A DNA stretch of 64,000 nucleotides from Ascochyta rabiei (taxonomy: Eukaryota > Ascomycota > Dothideomycetes > Pleosporales > Didymellaceae): positions 496,001-560,000 of the forward strand of contig NC_082416.1 of the NCBI RefSeq assembly GCF_004011695.2. The letters are read 5' to 3'. This document shows positions 12,634 through 23,953 of the stretch, one piece after another. Below the pieces are notes generated by a model, which was given only the letters and a program-made list of their open reading frames with translations, ran no database searches and had not been told where the DNA came from. A program made the position numbers and the translations under genes. The stretch's first letter is position 1. Each line of letters opens with the position of its first letter.

Positions 12634-13611
12634 ACAGTTCGCTATTGAACGGCACAGTTCTTGTACATGATACCTATGATTCCTTTACTTTGGGCATGGC
12701 GTTTCGGCATATGGGACGTATCACATAGATACTTGATACCTTTCATGAATATACTGATACCACACTATAGACATGTACTCGTTGACCGTGACGTACTGTC
12801 TCATCATGCAGCCAATTGCAAATCTACTGCAAAAGTGCACCCAGAGCTGACTTCTGCTACCCCGCCACTGTCACTGCATCCGCCACAAAGCAGCCCCCAT
12901 GCTCGTCAATTCCAAAATTCCCCATACAAGAAGCCCACCCCCGTACCGTGCAGACAAGCAGCAAAAGCAAAACACGCTGCTGCAGTACCTCAAAAACGCA
13001 AGTACTTGGTAAACAAGACAAACGCAAAACATTCGCATGCAGTCACCTGTCCGTTTCCAGCTAGGCACCGCGGGATCCCCAAAGTACAGACCATGCATGA
13101 CACATCACGGGCCGACATGGACCCCAACCAACTCAGCCCTGGCGCGCCGCTCTCCTCGAGTCTCGATGCAATCCCAGCTCCCGTGGTGGCGATTTCGTAT
13201 AGCTATCGAGTAACTTATCATCCCGGCGCCGGACGCCCTAGTCCGATGCGGTTGCTATCGAGTAAGAGAAATTCCGGCTGCGGACCCTCGTCTTGCGCGC
13301 CGGGATGCGTGGGTCGGGGACGCGGCGAACCGCGTCGAGAGGATGTGGGGTTCCAGGGTCTTTGGGGGGGTCCGGGTGTTTTAGGGATGTCTGAGGAGGA
13401 GGAGCAGGATGACGCGGGTGATTGCGGCGTGGCGCGATATTATCAGATCGTGATGTGTGGGATGGTGGGATGGGAACGGGCATGATCGGGCGAGAGAAAG
13501 TAATCATGGTAGATGTAGACTTGTTATGTGCTGCGTGTTTTTTTCTTTTATATCTATGTGCACCCTGGTGTGTGCCTTGTATCTGGTAGACTTTATACTC
13601 ATAGTCGAGAG
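12634..13611. other. Intergenic, no supported gene
   Basis: This holds the 3' flank of gdhA and the 3' flank of the convergent decayed gene. A 274-codon open frame at 12661-13485 starts 28 bp after the gdhA stop, is dominated by Pro, His, Lys and Arg, and has no recognisable feature. I treat it as chance. Confidence 0.5.
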
Positions 13612-15074
13612 TCAATGGCACGTCTCCTGTTGCTCATCGACGAGGAATACCATCAGCTCATCCAAGGATAGTGGTCCACCTTTCAACAGCTCGCTGACTA
13701 CGGTGTCGGTGTCTCGCTCTCGCGATGAAGGTGTATATTCACGCGTGTTGTATGACTTTACGATATACGGTTTATTAGGCTCCGGCGTGGTTCTACGGTC
13801 GTTTGATGGGAGCTTGGGATGATAATGGTCATCCAAGGGTCTGCCTGACATATGGTACCTGCCGCTATTACGAGTGTAATTCATCGGTGTGGGCCGACAG
13901 TCATTGCTGACACGCCGCCTTTGCATCTGCTCTTCACTTTCTATAGGTTCTGCGTTCAGGCGTTCACCTCGCATTTTTAGGACCTCGTAGTCCACAGGCT
14001 CGGTCAAGGAAATGAAAATGGAGTTTGTACGCGAACGTACTGACGGCTCGAATGTGTTTATGGGTTTCGCCGCTGCAGTCTCTCTAGCCGCAGCCATCTT
14101 TGCTGCATAAAGCCTTCGCTCTTCTTGCTCTTGCTGGCGAAGCCTGCCAGGTTCATCTGCCCGTCTGACAATCATCTCTTCGGCTCATCGCTTAATCCGA
14201 GCTTGCTCGCGAAAGGTGCTAAAGGGAACACATTTGTTATCCTCGGTCATCAGGCTTGCGTCAGTGTCGGTCGTAGATGGAGATATATTGTGCCTCGAGC
14301 TTCCAAGCACCACATCATCAAGACAACCACGTGTGCGAAAGTATGAATCTACAACGTTCTGATGGTGCTCTGAATGGTCGTCGCCGGGTGCAGTTGCAGC
14401 GAGAGCCTCTTGTAAGGTTTCGATGTGCCTCAAAAGAGTGCGAACGTGATCTGCGCAAGTCGCGACAGCCATGACGGGATCTGGAGTCGCACCAATCCGT
14501 CCATATCAACGAGAGTGCTGTCTGGGCTTGCGCTGTCCTTGCGCAGAAGGTCGTCGTGTTTCTCAGTTGACTGGCCCTTCTTCTGCAGTAACTGCTTGAT
14601 CTCCTCACGCTGCCGTTCTTCTGCTACACGGTCCAGTTTCCTTGACGGAACTTGATATGCATGCGTGAGAACCTTCATCAAAAGCTGCAACGTGCTCTTC
14701 AATTTGTCGACGTGACTGCGCAAGAGCTCAAGCTTCGTGTCACGGAAAGGCAGGATCAACCGGCCGAATGCGTTCTTCTTGCTCTTCTTGAGTGTAGCAT
14801 CAATTTGAGCGAAGAGAGCAGAGCACTCTATGATTGTGTCGTTCGCGGTTTTCACTGCTTTCTTGGACACCAGTGACGCCGTCTCTTCGTGCTTGAACAC
14901 ATCTCCCAGCTCTTCAATCACAATGATTGTCATCTTGATCTCAGAAGCAATATCTTTGATCCTACGATCCGCAGTTACACCTCCATCGACATATTCGTAC
15001 AACGTCTTGGACAGCTGGACTCCTGCACCGGCTACCTGGATAACGCTTGCAACGAGGCCTAGAAGCTCTACCAT
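13612..15074 (-). pseudogene. Decayed gene with fungal STAND-type N-terminal domain
   Basis: The 5' part (15074 to about 14460) starts MVELLGLVASVIQVAGAGVQ and continues as a helical segment with VTADRRIKDIASEIKMT and LRSHVDKLKSTLQLLMKVLT. This is the pattern of the fungal N-terminal domain found on NACHT/STAND proteins. No NACHT or repeat domain follows. The reading frame then has to shift near 14460-14500 to continue as ADHVRTLLRHIETLQEALA; I find no intron of workable length that would do this. Further on, the frame meets TGA at 14188-14186 between ARIKR and AEEMIVRRADEPGRL, after which a charged coiled-coil-like tail runs in the same frame to 13612. An ancestral CGA codon would fit. With a shift and a nonsense codon I call it a pseudogene; two separate short genes, or an unusual intron, are the alternatives. 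Confidence 0.6.
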
Positions 15075-15742
15075 AATTGCCTGAGCTGTACTAGCGAAAT
15101 CTGGAAGGAATACAGGATGTTTACATATGCAGAGAGGTAAAGCCAGATGCGATACTTCGCGCAAGTGAGATTTACTAGATAGCCAGTGCCTAGTGGGGTT
15201 GCATGAGGCTGTGCTAACAAAGCTGTGATGAAACCTTGCGCCTTACTGTAGCTGAGCTGAACATCATTGCGGCGTTACAAGCCCTCGACACGAGGCACGT
15301 TTGAGCGACATTGATGCTGTGCAGGAAGAGGTTGCGTGAGGGCAGGGTCTTGATGGCAGGTCGGCAGTCGGCTTGCACGAACGTCAAATCCCACTTCAGA
15401 AGGGGGATGGCGCACTCCAGAAACCTGCCTCTTCCAAGCTACCCTGCCGCCGACGCCATCGAGCATCACAGCGCTCTAGCCCTCCCGCCTTGCTTAAACC
15501 CCGCTGGTTGTGATCGTCATGTCAGGTTCCTGTTATTGGGCGCCACAGTCGTATGCGCCACAAACTCCAGTATGATATCATGGGTCATAGGCGGGGGCCT
15601 GTTCCTACCCATGTCAGCGCTTGAAGACCTGCCGGCAATTTCTTCTTCTTCTCTCACACTCAGATCTTTGTTCATGGGTCGTTAGAGTTGGAGTCGAACC
15701 ACGATAACAAACAAACCACCCATCGATAACCGGCCAACTGCC
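15075..15742. other. Divergent upstream region, no gene seen
   Basis: This lies between the divergent decayed STAND-like gene and the next plus-strand gene. It presumably contains both promoters. Short frames on both strands have no support. Confidence 0.5.
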
Positions 15743-17364
15743 ATGCAGGAGTCGCGACAACCTGCGAAACTACAGAAACGAAAGAGTCGAGAACGGCAAG
15801 ACTTCGAGAGAGCAGGACTGGAACGGACGCAGATGTCAGGAGGCCTGGCCAATCATACTGCAGTCTCGTCACAACCCCAAGAGCCCTCCGACACCATGTC
15901 CGGCGAGAAGAAGTCGAGATGGAGACTCTCAGGCTTCCACTCGAAGAACAAAGACAAGGATAGTCATAACGAAATGATTCGAAAAGACTCTTCAGCCAAT
16001 ACGTTTGATTCAGCATACGCGAGTAGTGAGCCTGGCAGCAGTGCGAATCCTAGCTTTTCAGGCAATGCACGACCCATTTCAGGAGAGCAGTGGGTGCCTC
16101 CTCCAGCACCACCTCCTTCGGCTACAAACCAACAACAGGAGTTACACCAGCAGCGGAGGCAATCCCATCCCCAGGGATTAGCGACTGAGGTAATACCACC
16201 CACACCACCAGCGGACACAGGCCGTGCTCCTCCCACCCAGTCTGCGTACGAACACTATTCTCCACCCCCTCGCTCCCCTGCACGCTCTCAGCAAGGAAAT
16301 TTTGCCCCGCCTCAGCAACCTCAACAGCAAGCTTCAAGCACTGAGAACGTATCGCGGGAAACGCACACGGACAACAGAACAGGGAATGTTATAACTACAA
16401 CGACCACAACAACGACCACCACTACCACAATCACGGGTCCAGGCGGCTCTACAACGACGGAGCAGCCCATTGGCAGCAATGCTACCCCCAGCGTCACTAG
16501 CATGTCTGGACCGAGTCCACCAGCGCCGGCTCCAGTTTCGCCTGTGGTTCAAGCACCAGCCCCTCAGCACCACGACATTGAGCCTCTCCCAACTCAACCG
16601 TCAGTAAATATTCCTGTGAACCCTTCACCACCGATACCTAATAAGAGCAATATTCGACACAGGGTCGAGCTGTCGTCTGTCTCTCCCGCCATTGAGCATC
16701 AGAATCCTATGAACAGGACGACAACAAATGAGCCAGTGAGCCCGATAACGCCTGCGAGTCCAGGACGGGCGAATTTCTCCTACCCTTCGCGGGCGATTCC
16801 ACCAGGCGTCCCGCGGCAGGTGCCAGCTGATCAACAATCACAGCCTCAGGACGACCCCAGTCGGCCAATGCCGTATCGCATGGGACATGCTCCGCAGCAG
16901 GGTGTGGATCATAATGTGCAGAAGCAGTCGACCATGGCAAACCTTCGGGCAGCAGCAGCTGGCATTCATGTAAATTGGGAGATTCTAGCATAATGTTCTA
17001 CGTGCTGACAATTGCATAGGGCGCATCAGAAGCTCTGCGAGGGACTTTTAACGACTCGATCGACCGCCGCTTCGTCGCACCAGACAACGCAGTACACGCA
17101 AAGAACCAGGCGACCATCGCTGCTGGACGTCGGGAGATTGAAACGCAACAATTTACACCGCGTGAGCAAAATCACCGACCGCCCGCGGCTGATGCGCCAC
17201 CAGTCCCTGCTTTCAAGACAGCATATGGGGGTCCGCCAGTATCTGGCTCACAAGCTGAGGGTGGCAGCCGTGGCGCGAAGCTGAGCAGCTTTTTGAGGAA
17301 GAAGATGGACCTTGATGGAACGGAGGCCGCGAAACGCTACCAGACAGGCAATAATGTTCATTGA
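15743..17364 (+). CDS. Proline/serine/glutamine-rich hypothetical protein, 523 aa
   Basis: Two exons, 15743-16969 and 17020-17364, joined by a 50-bp GT-AG intron in phase 0. Almost all of the protein is low-complexity and probably disordered: Pro-rich blocks (PPPAPPPSATNQQQ), a run of about twelve threonines near residue 215, and SP/TP-rich segments that could be phosphorylated. The better-conserved looking parts are a basic start (KSRWRLSGFHSKNKDKDSH) and the C-terminal exon, with EALRGTFNDSIDRRF and a basic tail KLSSFLRKKMDLDG. No enzyme or DNA-binding motif is visible. Start at the first ATG; an in-frame ATG at MSGEKKSRW is a possible shorter start. Function unknown. Confidence 0.75.
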
Positions 17365-18065
17365 GAGTATTCATGAGCATAGTCAGGCATAGACTTTTGG
17401 GCATACTTTGTCAGATACACGTACCAGTTTAGTTTTTCAAGCGATTAAAGCAACCTGGCTGATTTACGAAAGAAATGAAACATCGGTTGCATTCTAAAAC
17501 AAAATCCGAAGAGCAAGTTCAACCGTTCATACTATATGACGATGGCTTCAGGCTGTTCGAGGTCGATGCATGATTCTTGAACCACAAGGATAAGGGCTAC
17601 AAACAGCTCAAACAGCTACTCGCATTCACTCGTGGTTCGTATCACACACGAGATACCTTTCCCATCGTTTGCCTGATTGTGATTTTGACTTTACCATAGT
17701 CGCCGAAAATGGACTTGCTGGTAATCAAAACCGGAACCGAGATTTTTTTTGAAACCCCTATCTGACAAACTCTCTTCTCACAGTTGTATCAACGCCTGCA
17801 CAAACCCTTCAACAAGATGGTTTTCTCCCTCCTACAATCGCGTGGGATCAAGCTAGGAAAATTCAAACCTGTCGTTGCAAGAGATCGGGTGGTGGAGCAC
17901 GCCAATGGATTGGGTTAAAACAGCGCCCCACACACCCTCAAATCATGAATTATGCGACCCAGATATTTTCCGCAAACTTGGAGCTGCCGCCGCGTGATTC
18001 AAGTACTACAATATAAATATTGATATTGTAGCCCCCTTCATCAGAGGAGTAATAACTCAATTCAC
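17365..18065. other. Intergenic, no gene seen
   Basis: 3' flank of the 523-aa gene and upstream flank of the tRNA. No supported coding frame. Confidence 0.5.
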
Positions 18066-18168
18066 GGGCTCGTGGTTTAGTGGTATAATACTCCCTTAGC
18101 ATCGCAGCTTCATCGAAGCTTGTAATCTTACCTGGGAGTGGTCCGGGGTTCGATTCCCCGCGAGTCCA
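18066..18168 (+). tRNA. tRNA-Ala (AGC) with 31-nt intron
   Basis: A full cloverleaf can be drawn. The acceptor stem GGGCTCG pairs with CGAGTCC and has the G3:U70 wobble that marks alanine tRNAs; the discriminator is A. The anticodon stem is CTCCC/GGGAG with loop TTAGCA+T, giving anticodon AGC. The T arm is CGGGG-TTCGATT-CCCCG. The intron follows position 37, the canonical place, at 18102-18132. The D arm (GTTTAGTGGTATAAT) is more like that of Gly/Pro/Asp tRNAs than of the usual yeast tRNA-Ala, so a tRNA-scan check is worthwhile. Confidence 0.85.
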
Positions 18169-18676
18169 TCTTTTTGCCTTTCTTTTGCACTTGTGGAAGT
18201 CTTTTTTTTTTGGGGGGGGTTGGTGGGAAGCCTGAAGGTGGTGTGAAGGGCTCGGGGTGAATTGGGTGTTGGCGGGCGGCCAGAACACCAGACGCCTGGC
18301 TGTCATATATGAACGCCAATCACAATCAGCGTTAGCGGCTGTACCCACAGCTTTCGGGAAACTTTCTTTATTGTTCATATTTTGATTGATAAACTATTTT
18401 CAGAGAGGATAAAGGGTGGCTTGGAACATCGAGGGTCTCAATCTATTGTCCTGAGAATTAGGCTGTGTACAATCATGCCTTTGACGCCTTGAGGGTTACT
18501 CGAAAATGCTGAGACACCTGCACCCTCTGCATTGTACTCAAAGGGCTCTTTTGTCTGTACTCTAGGCTCAAACACACCACGCCGGCTCACCTTTCAGAAG
18601 GACACATCAAAACGGACAGCAACCCCTAGATCTGTAAGCATCTTTACCAGCTACATTGGCTAGTTTCTTACTAACC

Positions 18677-19156
18677 ATGACATCTGTAACGTTTTTCCCA
18701 ACCCGTTGGCCATCTTCTACCTATGGACCAGGCTTGCACAGTTCTGAGATTCATGCAGAACAGAGCTCATACGCGCGTGGTTGGAATGCAGCAAGAACTG
18801 CACTACATCTCCAAATCCTCTACATTCAACTGCAGTCCTTGGCTACAGATCATGAAACGTTCATTCTCTACGACCAGAATATTTACTACGTATGTGACGG
18901 CCTCCCGCTGCCGTACTTGCTCGATAGGCTCGAAGCTAGGTATAAAGATATTTCTGTGCTGGTGGCAATGGGTGGTGCACCGATCACCTCTAATATGGCA
19001 CTGGTCAACGGACAGTGTACCGAGGAGCTTGTTCCTGGAAGTCAGAACTGGGGCCTGGCTACGCAGTTTGCGTGGGCGTTTAGATGGATGCTTGTCAAGC
19101 ACTCACGAAATACGATGGGGAGGGCCGATGGTTGCACCTTGGTGGAGCTGGACTGA
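18677..19156 (+). CDS. Doubtful hypothetical ORF, 159 aa
   Basis: Open frame from the ATG at MTSVTFFPTRWPSS to a stop, with a fairly protein-like middle (HETFILYDQNIYYVCDGLPL; YLLDRLEARYKDISVLVAMG). Another long frame overlaps it on the same strand, and I see no intron signals or recognisable family. It may be a young or decayed gene or chance. No function is proposed. Confidence 0.25.
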   Translation: MTSVTFFPTRWPSSTYGPGLHSSEIHAEQSSYARGWNAARTALHLQILYIQLQSLATDHETFILYDQNIYYVCDGLPLPYLLDRLEARYKDISVLVAMGGAPITSNMALVNGQCTEELVPGSQNWGLATQFAWAFRWMLVKHSRNTMGRADGCTLVELD

Positions 19157-19807
19157 TGATGGTTAGGTTGGGTGAGTATACCCGGTGTGTTCCCTCTGCG
19201 AGCATGAGGCGACCATTTTACTGTTTACATATGGGTAGATGAGAGACAGGAAGAGTGAATGGAATGTATTCTAGGCTAACTTGGCAATTCAGGCCCGGGT
19301 TACTAGACGTTTGCTTGGCTTGCGGAGACAATATTCTTATACCGACGAGTACTCGTCACCGAAATCTGATGCCGTATCTTACAGTCCCTACTCTACAACT
19401 GGCGATGTCTGATGTCCAGTCAGGATTGCTCTATCTTCCACATGTACTGGCTTCCGCCTCGCCAAGTGCACTTGTATGTCACCAGGACGACTGCTCCATA
19501 CGACTTGCTTTTACAATGGCTGTAGGTTCAAAGTTGCACAAACTCAAAGTATCAGTAGCCTATACACGTGTAGAGCAACAATATAACTACATAACAACAT
19601 ACGCTTTGCCAAACACTCAAGATCCTGCAAGCACTTCCACTCAACATCGTGACGAAAGTGCAGCGTCAAGAGATATCACCAAGTTACTGTCGCTGCCAAG
19701 CTCACTGTAGACCTGACGTGCAACTGGTAAGAGCCCAAACGATTCAATGGATGATCGTTATTATGGGTTTACTTCTTCGAAGCAACATTAACTATTACCC
19801 TTCTATC
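19157..19807. other. Intergenic, no gene seen
   Basis: Two overlapping plus-strand frames (19255-19710 and 19649-20029) lack support; the second runs antisense into the next gene. Probably the 3' flank of that gene. Confidence 0.45.
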
Positions 19808-21610
19808 CTACGCGGCAACAGCAGTCATAGAAGGTGCAAGAGCAGCAGTTCGTCCAAACATCCTCTTGAAAAGGCTCTTCCTGTTTTCCTTCTTCAACGC
19901 TGTCTCAGGAGTATTGCTGTCCTCAGCACTTGTCCCCTTCCTCTCCGGCTCCTCAGCAACATCCTTGACAACAGTCTTCACCAACCGATCCCTAACAACT
20001 CTCTCCTGCGCCTTCTCCCAGAACTCTAGTTCCTTCTTGCGGTTATGGACTGCGTTTTGGTACCAGCCATCCCATTCCTCACCATCCCATCCGCATCTGC
20101 TCCTCCATTTCTCCATCAGCTTTGCCCCGAACCCTTCGGCCTCTGCCTTTGAGCAACTGGGGCACAGTGTGGTGAGCGGCATGAGTTGTGTCGAAGTGTT
20201 TGGCGTGTTGTAGAAAGAGTAAAACTGTGTGGAGAATGGGGAGTAAGGCGAGGACTTGCAGCCGCGCTTCGTGCACTTGCGGGGCGTATATCGCCAGTCG
20301 TAACCGCTGTCTGTCTGTGGACTCTTTTCCTTGACCATCATCGTCTGCGGAGAGCCGAGGACTCTTTTGATTTGTACTTTCCGTAGTCGTGCGTCTTCAA
20401 TTTGTCGCGCTTCCCGGTACAGCTGCAGGAAGATTTCAAAATCCTGTGCGATGACGCCAAGGCTTTTTCGTCCGGCGTTTTGTCGCATCGTCTCATATTC
20501 CTTCTTACAAAGAGCGTTTGCTTCCTTCATCTCCTTGCTAGCATGTCTTGGGCAGTATCCATGGTGTCTCGAGAGATGGTATGGGTCCTGTGCCATATAG
20601 TATGTGGGGCCGGGTTGCGCTGGCGTATAGTGTGCTGTGCACATGGCTGCCATACAGGGAATGTAATTTTGCAGCGGATCATATTTATTCAATGGTGCGG
20701 GTGAAGGAAGCGTGGCCACAGGCGACGGCAGTGACGAAGATAGATTAGACACGACGGACTGGTACGATGTAGTCCTTGGTATTGGCGCTGGAGTTTGGCT
20801 TGGAGGGACGAAGCCTGCAGGAAGAGGTATGCCTGACCATCGTGGATCTAGACGAGGATCAACTTGGAAAGGAGTTGCGGGTGCAGAGAATCGCTTGTCG
20901 ACTCGTTGTCGAAGTTGAGCCACTGGACCTGATGAGGTTTGTGAGCGGCCTTGGAGGGGCCGTGCAGGCGATGTCGTGCGTGGTGAGCCTGCTGTGTCTC
21001 CAAATGAACGAGCAGTGCTTGCCCTTTTTGAAGCCGGAGAAAGCAGCGGGGGACGTGTCAAAGTGGCAACCATTATTTTCCTCTGCTGGTATTGATGTGG
21101 TCCAAGGTCGGGTACGGATAAACCCCTGGAGTATCCTGGCCTAACGGGACACAACTCAGACATTGGCGATTTCACGCTCATTGTCCTGCTGGGCTCCATA
21201 TCTCTCTTGGACAACGGTCCTGGGTCCAAAAATCGGACTGTCGGTGGCGCGGATCTCCGGTTCAGGTTCTCTCCTACAGACCTCGAAGTCTTAAGGTTTG
21301 ACTTCATAGAAGAGCGCTTCGGTACGCCTGCAGACGTATCGCTGCTAGCGGACGATACATTAGGGTGATGGAGTGACGATAGACTAGAACGGCGGGTAGA
21401 GGTGGGTGTGGTATTATTGCTCGAGAGCGGGGGTTTTGACCCGGAAGTCCTGGCATTGAAACGCATTATTGGGTCACTCAAAAGGTAACTTGCGGATGTA
21501 CTGGACTCGGAAGTGTTCTCAGCGAGGGCGACGCGAGTATTTTGTGAAGTCTGCAAATGAAGGGCGGTCTGCATGATGGTGCCGGTCCTTGGTTGTAAAA
21601 GCTGAGACAT
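19808..21610 (-). CDS. Serine-rich hypothetical protein with paired-Cys C-terminal region, 600 aa
   Basis: A single exon. Residues 1-330 are Ser/Thr/Pro-rich and disordered (RRSSLSSLHHPNVSS; SPARPLQGRSQTSS). From about residue 330 the sequence looks folded, with several Cys and His residues: NYIPCMAAMCTAHYTP, HHGYCPRHAS, PRKCTKRGCKSS and TTLCPSCSKAEAEGFG. These could make one or two zinc sites. An alpha-helical segment with many Trp (KWRSRCGWDGEEWDGWYQ) and a charged helix ending in a basic tail (ENRKSLFKRMFGR) follow. I do not recognise the family. The frame stays open upstream to 21787, but the first real ATG there is the one used here (MSQLLQPRTG). Confidence 0.75.
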   Translation of the reverse strand: MSQLLQPRTGTIMQTALHLQTSQNTRVALAENTSESSTSASYLLSDPIMRFNARTSGSKPPLSSNNTTPTSTRRSSLSSLHHPNVSSASSDTSAGVPKRSSMKSNLKTSRSVGENLNRRSAPPTVRFLDPGPLSKRDMEPSRTMSVKSPMSELCPVRPGYSRGLSVPDLGPHQYQQRKIMVATLTRPPLLSPASKRASTARSFGDTAGSPRTTSPARPLQGRSQTSSGPVAQLRQRVDKRFSAPATPFQVDPRLDPRWSGIPLPAGFVPPSQTPAPIPRTTSYQSVVSNLSSSLPSPVATLPSPAPLNKYDPLQNYIPCMAAMCTAHYTPAQPGPTYYMAQDPYHLSRHHGYCPRHASKEMKEANALCKKEYETMRQNAGRKSLGVIAQDFEIFLQLYREARQIEDARLRKVQIKRVLGSPQTMMVKEKSPQTDSGYDWRYTPRKCTKRGCKSSPYSPFSTQFYSFYNTPNTSTQLMPLTTLCPSCSKAEAEGFGAKLMEKWRSRCGWDGEEWDGWYQNAVHNRKKELEFWEKAQERVVRDRLVKTVVKDVAEEPERKGTSAEDSNTPETALKKENRKSLFKRMFGRTAALAPSMTAVAA

Positions 21611-22359
21611 AGCGCACACATGTGCAGGGGTGTTGCCAGTGATCTGCCTTGTCACGCCAGATCTGACAGGTGGGCTGATGAATATTGGAGAAGACACTAA
21701 AAGATGCTCATACAACTGGAGATCTCGGCTACTGCTCCGAAGAAATTGCTGTAGAATAGGGATGAAGATGACGAGGCAGAGAAACATAGGAAGTAAGGGT
21801 ACTGGGGGTTCACAAGGCAGACGTGGCTGCCTTTGGCTGCTTTGACATTTGAGACATATTGTACTCGGGAGTCAGAAACACCTAGAGACACGACGGACGG
21901 GGGCTGAAAGACCCACCACAGCCTCAATGGGATCCATAAGCTCTGCTCGTAAAGGTGCGCCATAACAGGCGGCTCGCTCGAAAAAGTACACCGCATGCCG
22001 GAAAGCGAGACTCAATCAATAAGCAGACTAGCTTGTGTGGAAACACAGCAGCACGTTTGTCCGGCTGTGCCCGGAGATTGGTGAGAATGTGCTAAAAATC
22101 CATGGGCAATGGAGGATTAGCATTGGGGATGGATCCGTACGAGTCAGAAGCGAGCGCCAAGAGGACCCTGAATTGCTTGCGCGATCCACTCCGTCAATAG
22201 TGAATGTACAAGGGTGCAAACCTCGGGAAACAAAGTGTGAGAAAGACGCGGTTGGCGCTGCTGCATCAATGTATTCGTGCGACAACGTCCACATCTAATC
22301 AAGATCGGCAACTTGCTAGGAAATAGCGAGATGCTAACTGTACAGACACGACAAGAAGT
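21611..22359. other. Intergenic, no gene seen
   Basis: Upstream region of the 600-aa gene and 3' flank of the AMP-ligase gene. Small antiparallel frames at 22028-22298 mirror each other and have no support. Confidence 0.5.
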
Positions 22360-23953
22360 TTAGATCTTGGCCTTGAGCTGCTTGAGCATGGCCTCTGCAA
22401 CGAGGCGGCGCTGGATCTTGCCAGTTGCCGTCTTGGGCATGATGTCTGTGAAAAAGACCTGGTGATCGTTAGAACATGTTACGCGGCACTGAGACGCTCG
22501 AAGAAGGACACACCTGTTTTGGCAGCTTGAACTTGGCAACGCGATCGGTCAGCCAGGTTTTCAGCTCGCCCGCGGACAGCTTCTGACCTTCCTTGACAAC
22601 GACCGCAAGACCGACGTCTTGTCCGTACATCTCGTCCTCTAGCGCAAAGCTGACGGCCTCGGACACAGCAGGGTGTTGCGCGATCACGTTGTCAAGCTCG
22701 ATAGGACTGATCTTCTCGCCACCCTTGTTGATCAGCTCCTTGATGCGGCCAGTTATAATCACGTAGCCATCTTCATCTTGCTTGCCTTGGTCGCCAGTGC
22801 GGAAGAAGCCGCCCTTAGTGAATGATGAGGCGTTCGCAGTCGGGTTGTTCAGGTAACCCTTGGTAACGTTCTCACCACGGATGCAGATCTCAGCCTCCTT
22901 ACCCTGGGGTACCTCGTCGCCAGCATCATCCAGGATCTTGATCTCAACGCCTTGGCCAAGTCCCACACTGCCCGGTTTGCGCTGGCCAGGAGGGAGTGGG
23001 TTGCTCGTCATCTGGTGCGCGGCCTCGGTCATTGCGTAAGCCTCCAACACAGGCGCCTTGAAAGCCTTTTCGATTTCATGGAACGTCTTCGGGGAGAGGG
23101 GAGACGAGCATGAACGGATGAAGCGAATCGCAGGCACCGGGCTTGGAATGGGACTCTTCAACAAGATCTGATGAATGGTGGGTACTGCCGTGTACCAGTT
23201 GGCCTTGTGCTCCTTGAAGTCCTTCCAAAACTCGGATGCGGAGAACTTCGGTGGCACAACAACTGAACCACCAGAAGCCAAGGGCGCGAGAAACCCAGCG
23301 AGCAAGCCATGCACGTGGAATAGAGGCATTACCAGCATAGTGCGGTCCGCATGTGTCAGCTCATAGGTTCCCTGGATGTTCTGCATGGTGCGCAGGAGGT
23401 TACGGTGCGTAAGTGGCACTGCCTTGGGGCGTCCAGTGGTGCCGCTGGTGTGTAGTACAAGAGCGACATCATCCGGCTGCGCAGACAAAACCGGCGAACT
23501 CTTGCCAGCAAGCTTGCCAAGCTCTTTCACGTCCAGAACGACCTCCTTTCCGTTGTAATAGCATTCAGCGATGGCCGCCTGGTACTTCCTCGCTGCCCTG
23601 ACAGCCGCCGCATCTTGCGCGAAAGCACCCTTGGGAACCAGAGCTATCGCCGAGCTGAGATCGTCGATGTAGAACTCAAACTCAGACTGCTTATACGCTG
23701 GGTTTAGGGGAGCTGCGATTGCCCTTTGCCATGATGCAGCAATGAAGGAGACAATGAACTCGTAGGTGTTGGGGAGCGCAATGGAGACGGCTGCTTGCGC
23801 AGACACGCCAACCTTGGCCAGCTGCGCCTGGAACGCCTTCACATCGGTAGTGAGCTTCTGGTAGGAGACATGAAGCGCAGGCGATCCGGGCACGATAACG
23901 GCGGGCGACGACGAGGTTGGAGAGAAGGCGTCAGAGAGCGTTGTCGGAGCCAT
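22360..23953 (-). CDS. Peroxisomal AMP-dependent acyl-CoA ligase, Pcs60-like
   Basis: ANL-superfamily enzyme that activates a carboxylic acid with ATP and joins it to CoA. Exons 23953-22514 and 22458-22360 give 512 aa. The AMP-binding signature LHTSGTTGRPKAVPLTHRN, the substrate region MLVMPLFHVHGLLAG, the A5-type motif EAYAMTEAAHQM, the GFFRTGDQGKQDEDGY and GRIKELINKGGEKISP motifs and the C-terminal catalytic lysine region PKTATGKIQRR are all present. The last three residues are AKI, an accepted PTS1 peroxisome signal in fungi. The closest named relative is yeast Pcs60/Fat2, which acts on oxalate; that substrate is inferred, not shown. Start at the first ATG (MAPTTLSDAF). It shares an upstream region of about 510 bp with the divergent SPF45-like gene. 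Confidence 0.92.

Noticed and set aside
12661..13485. 274-codon plus-strand ORF after gdhA
   Set aside because: It begins inside the gdhA 3' flank, has Pro/His/Lys/Arg-biased composition, no intron signals and no recognisable motif; an antisense frame covers part of it.
17950..18378. 142-codon minus-strand ORF
   Set aside because: It runs antisense across the whole tRNA-Ala gene.
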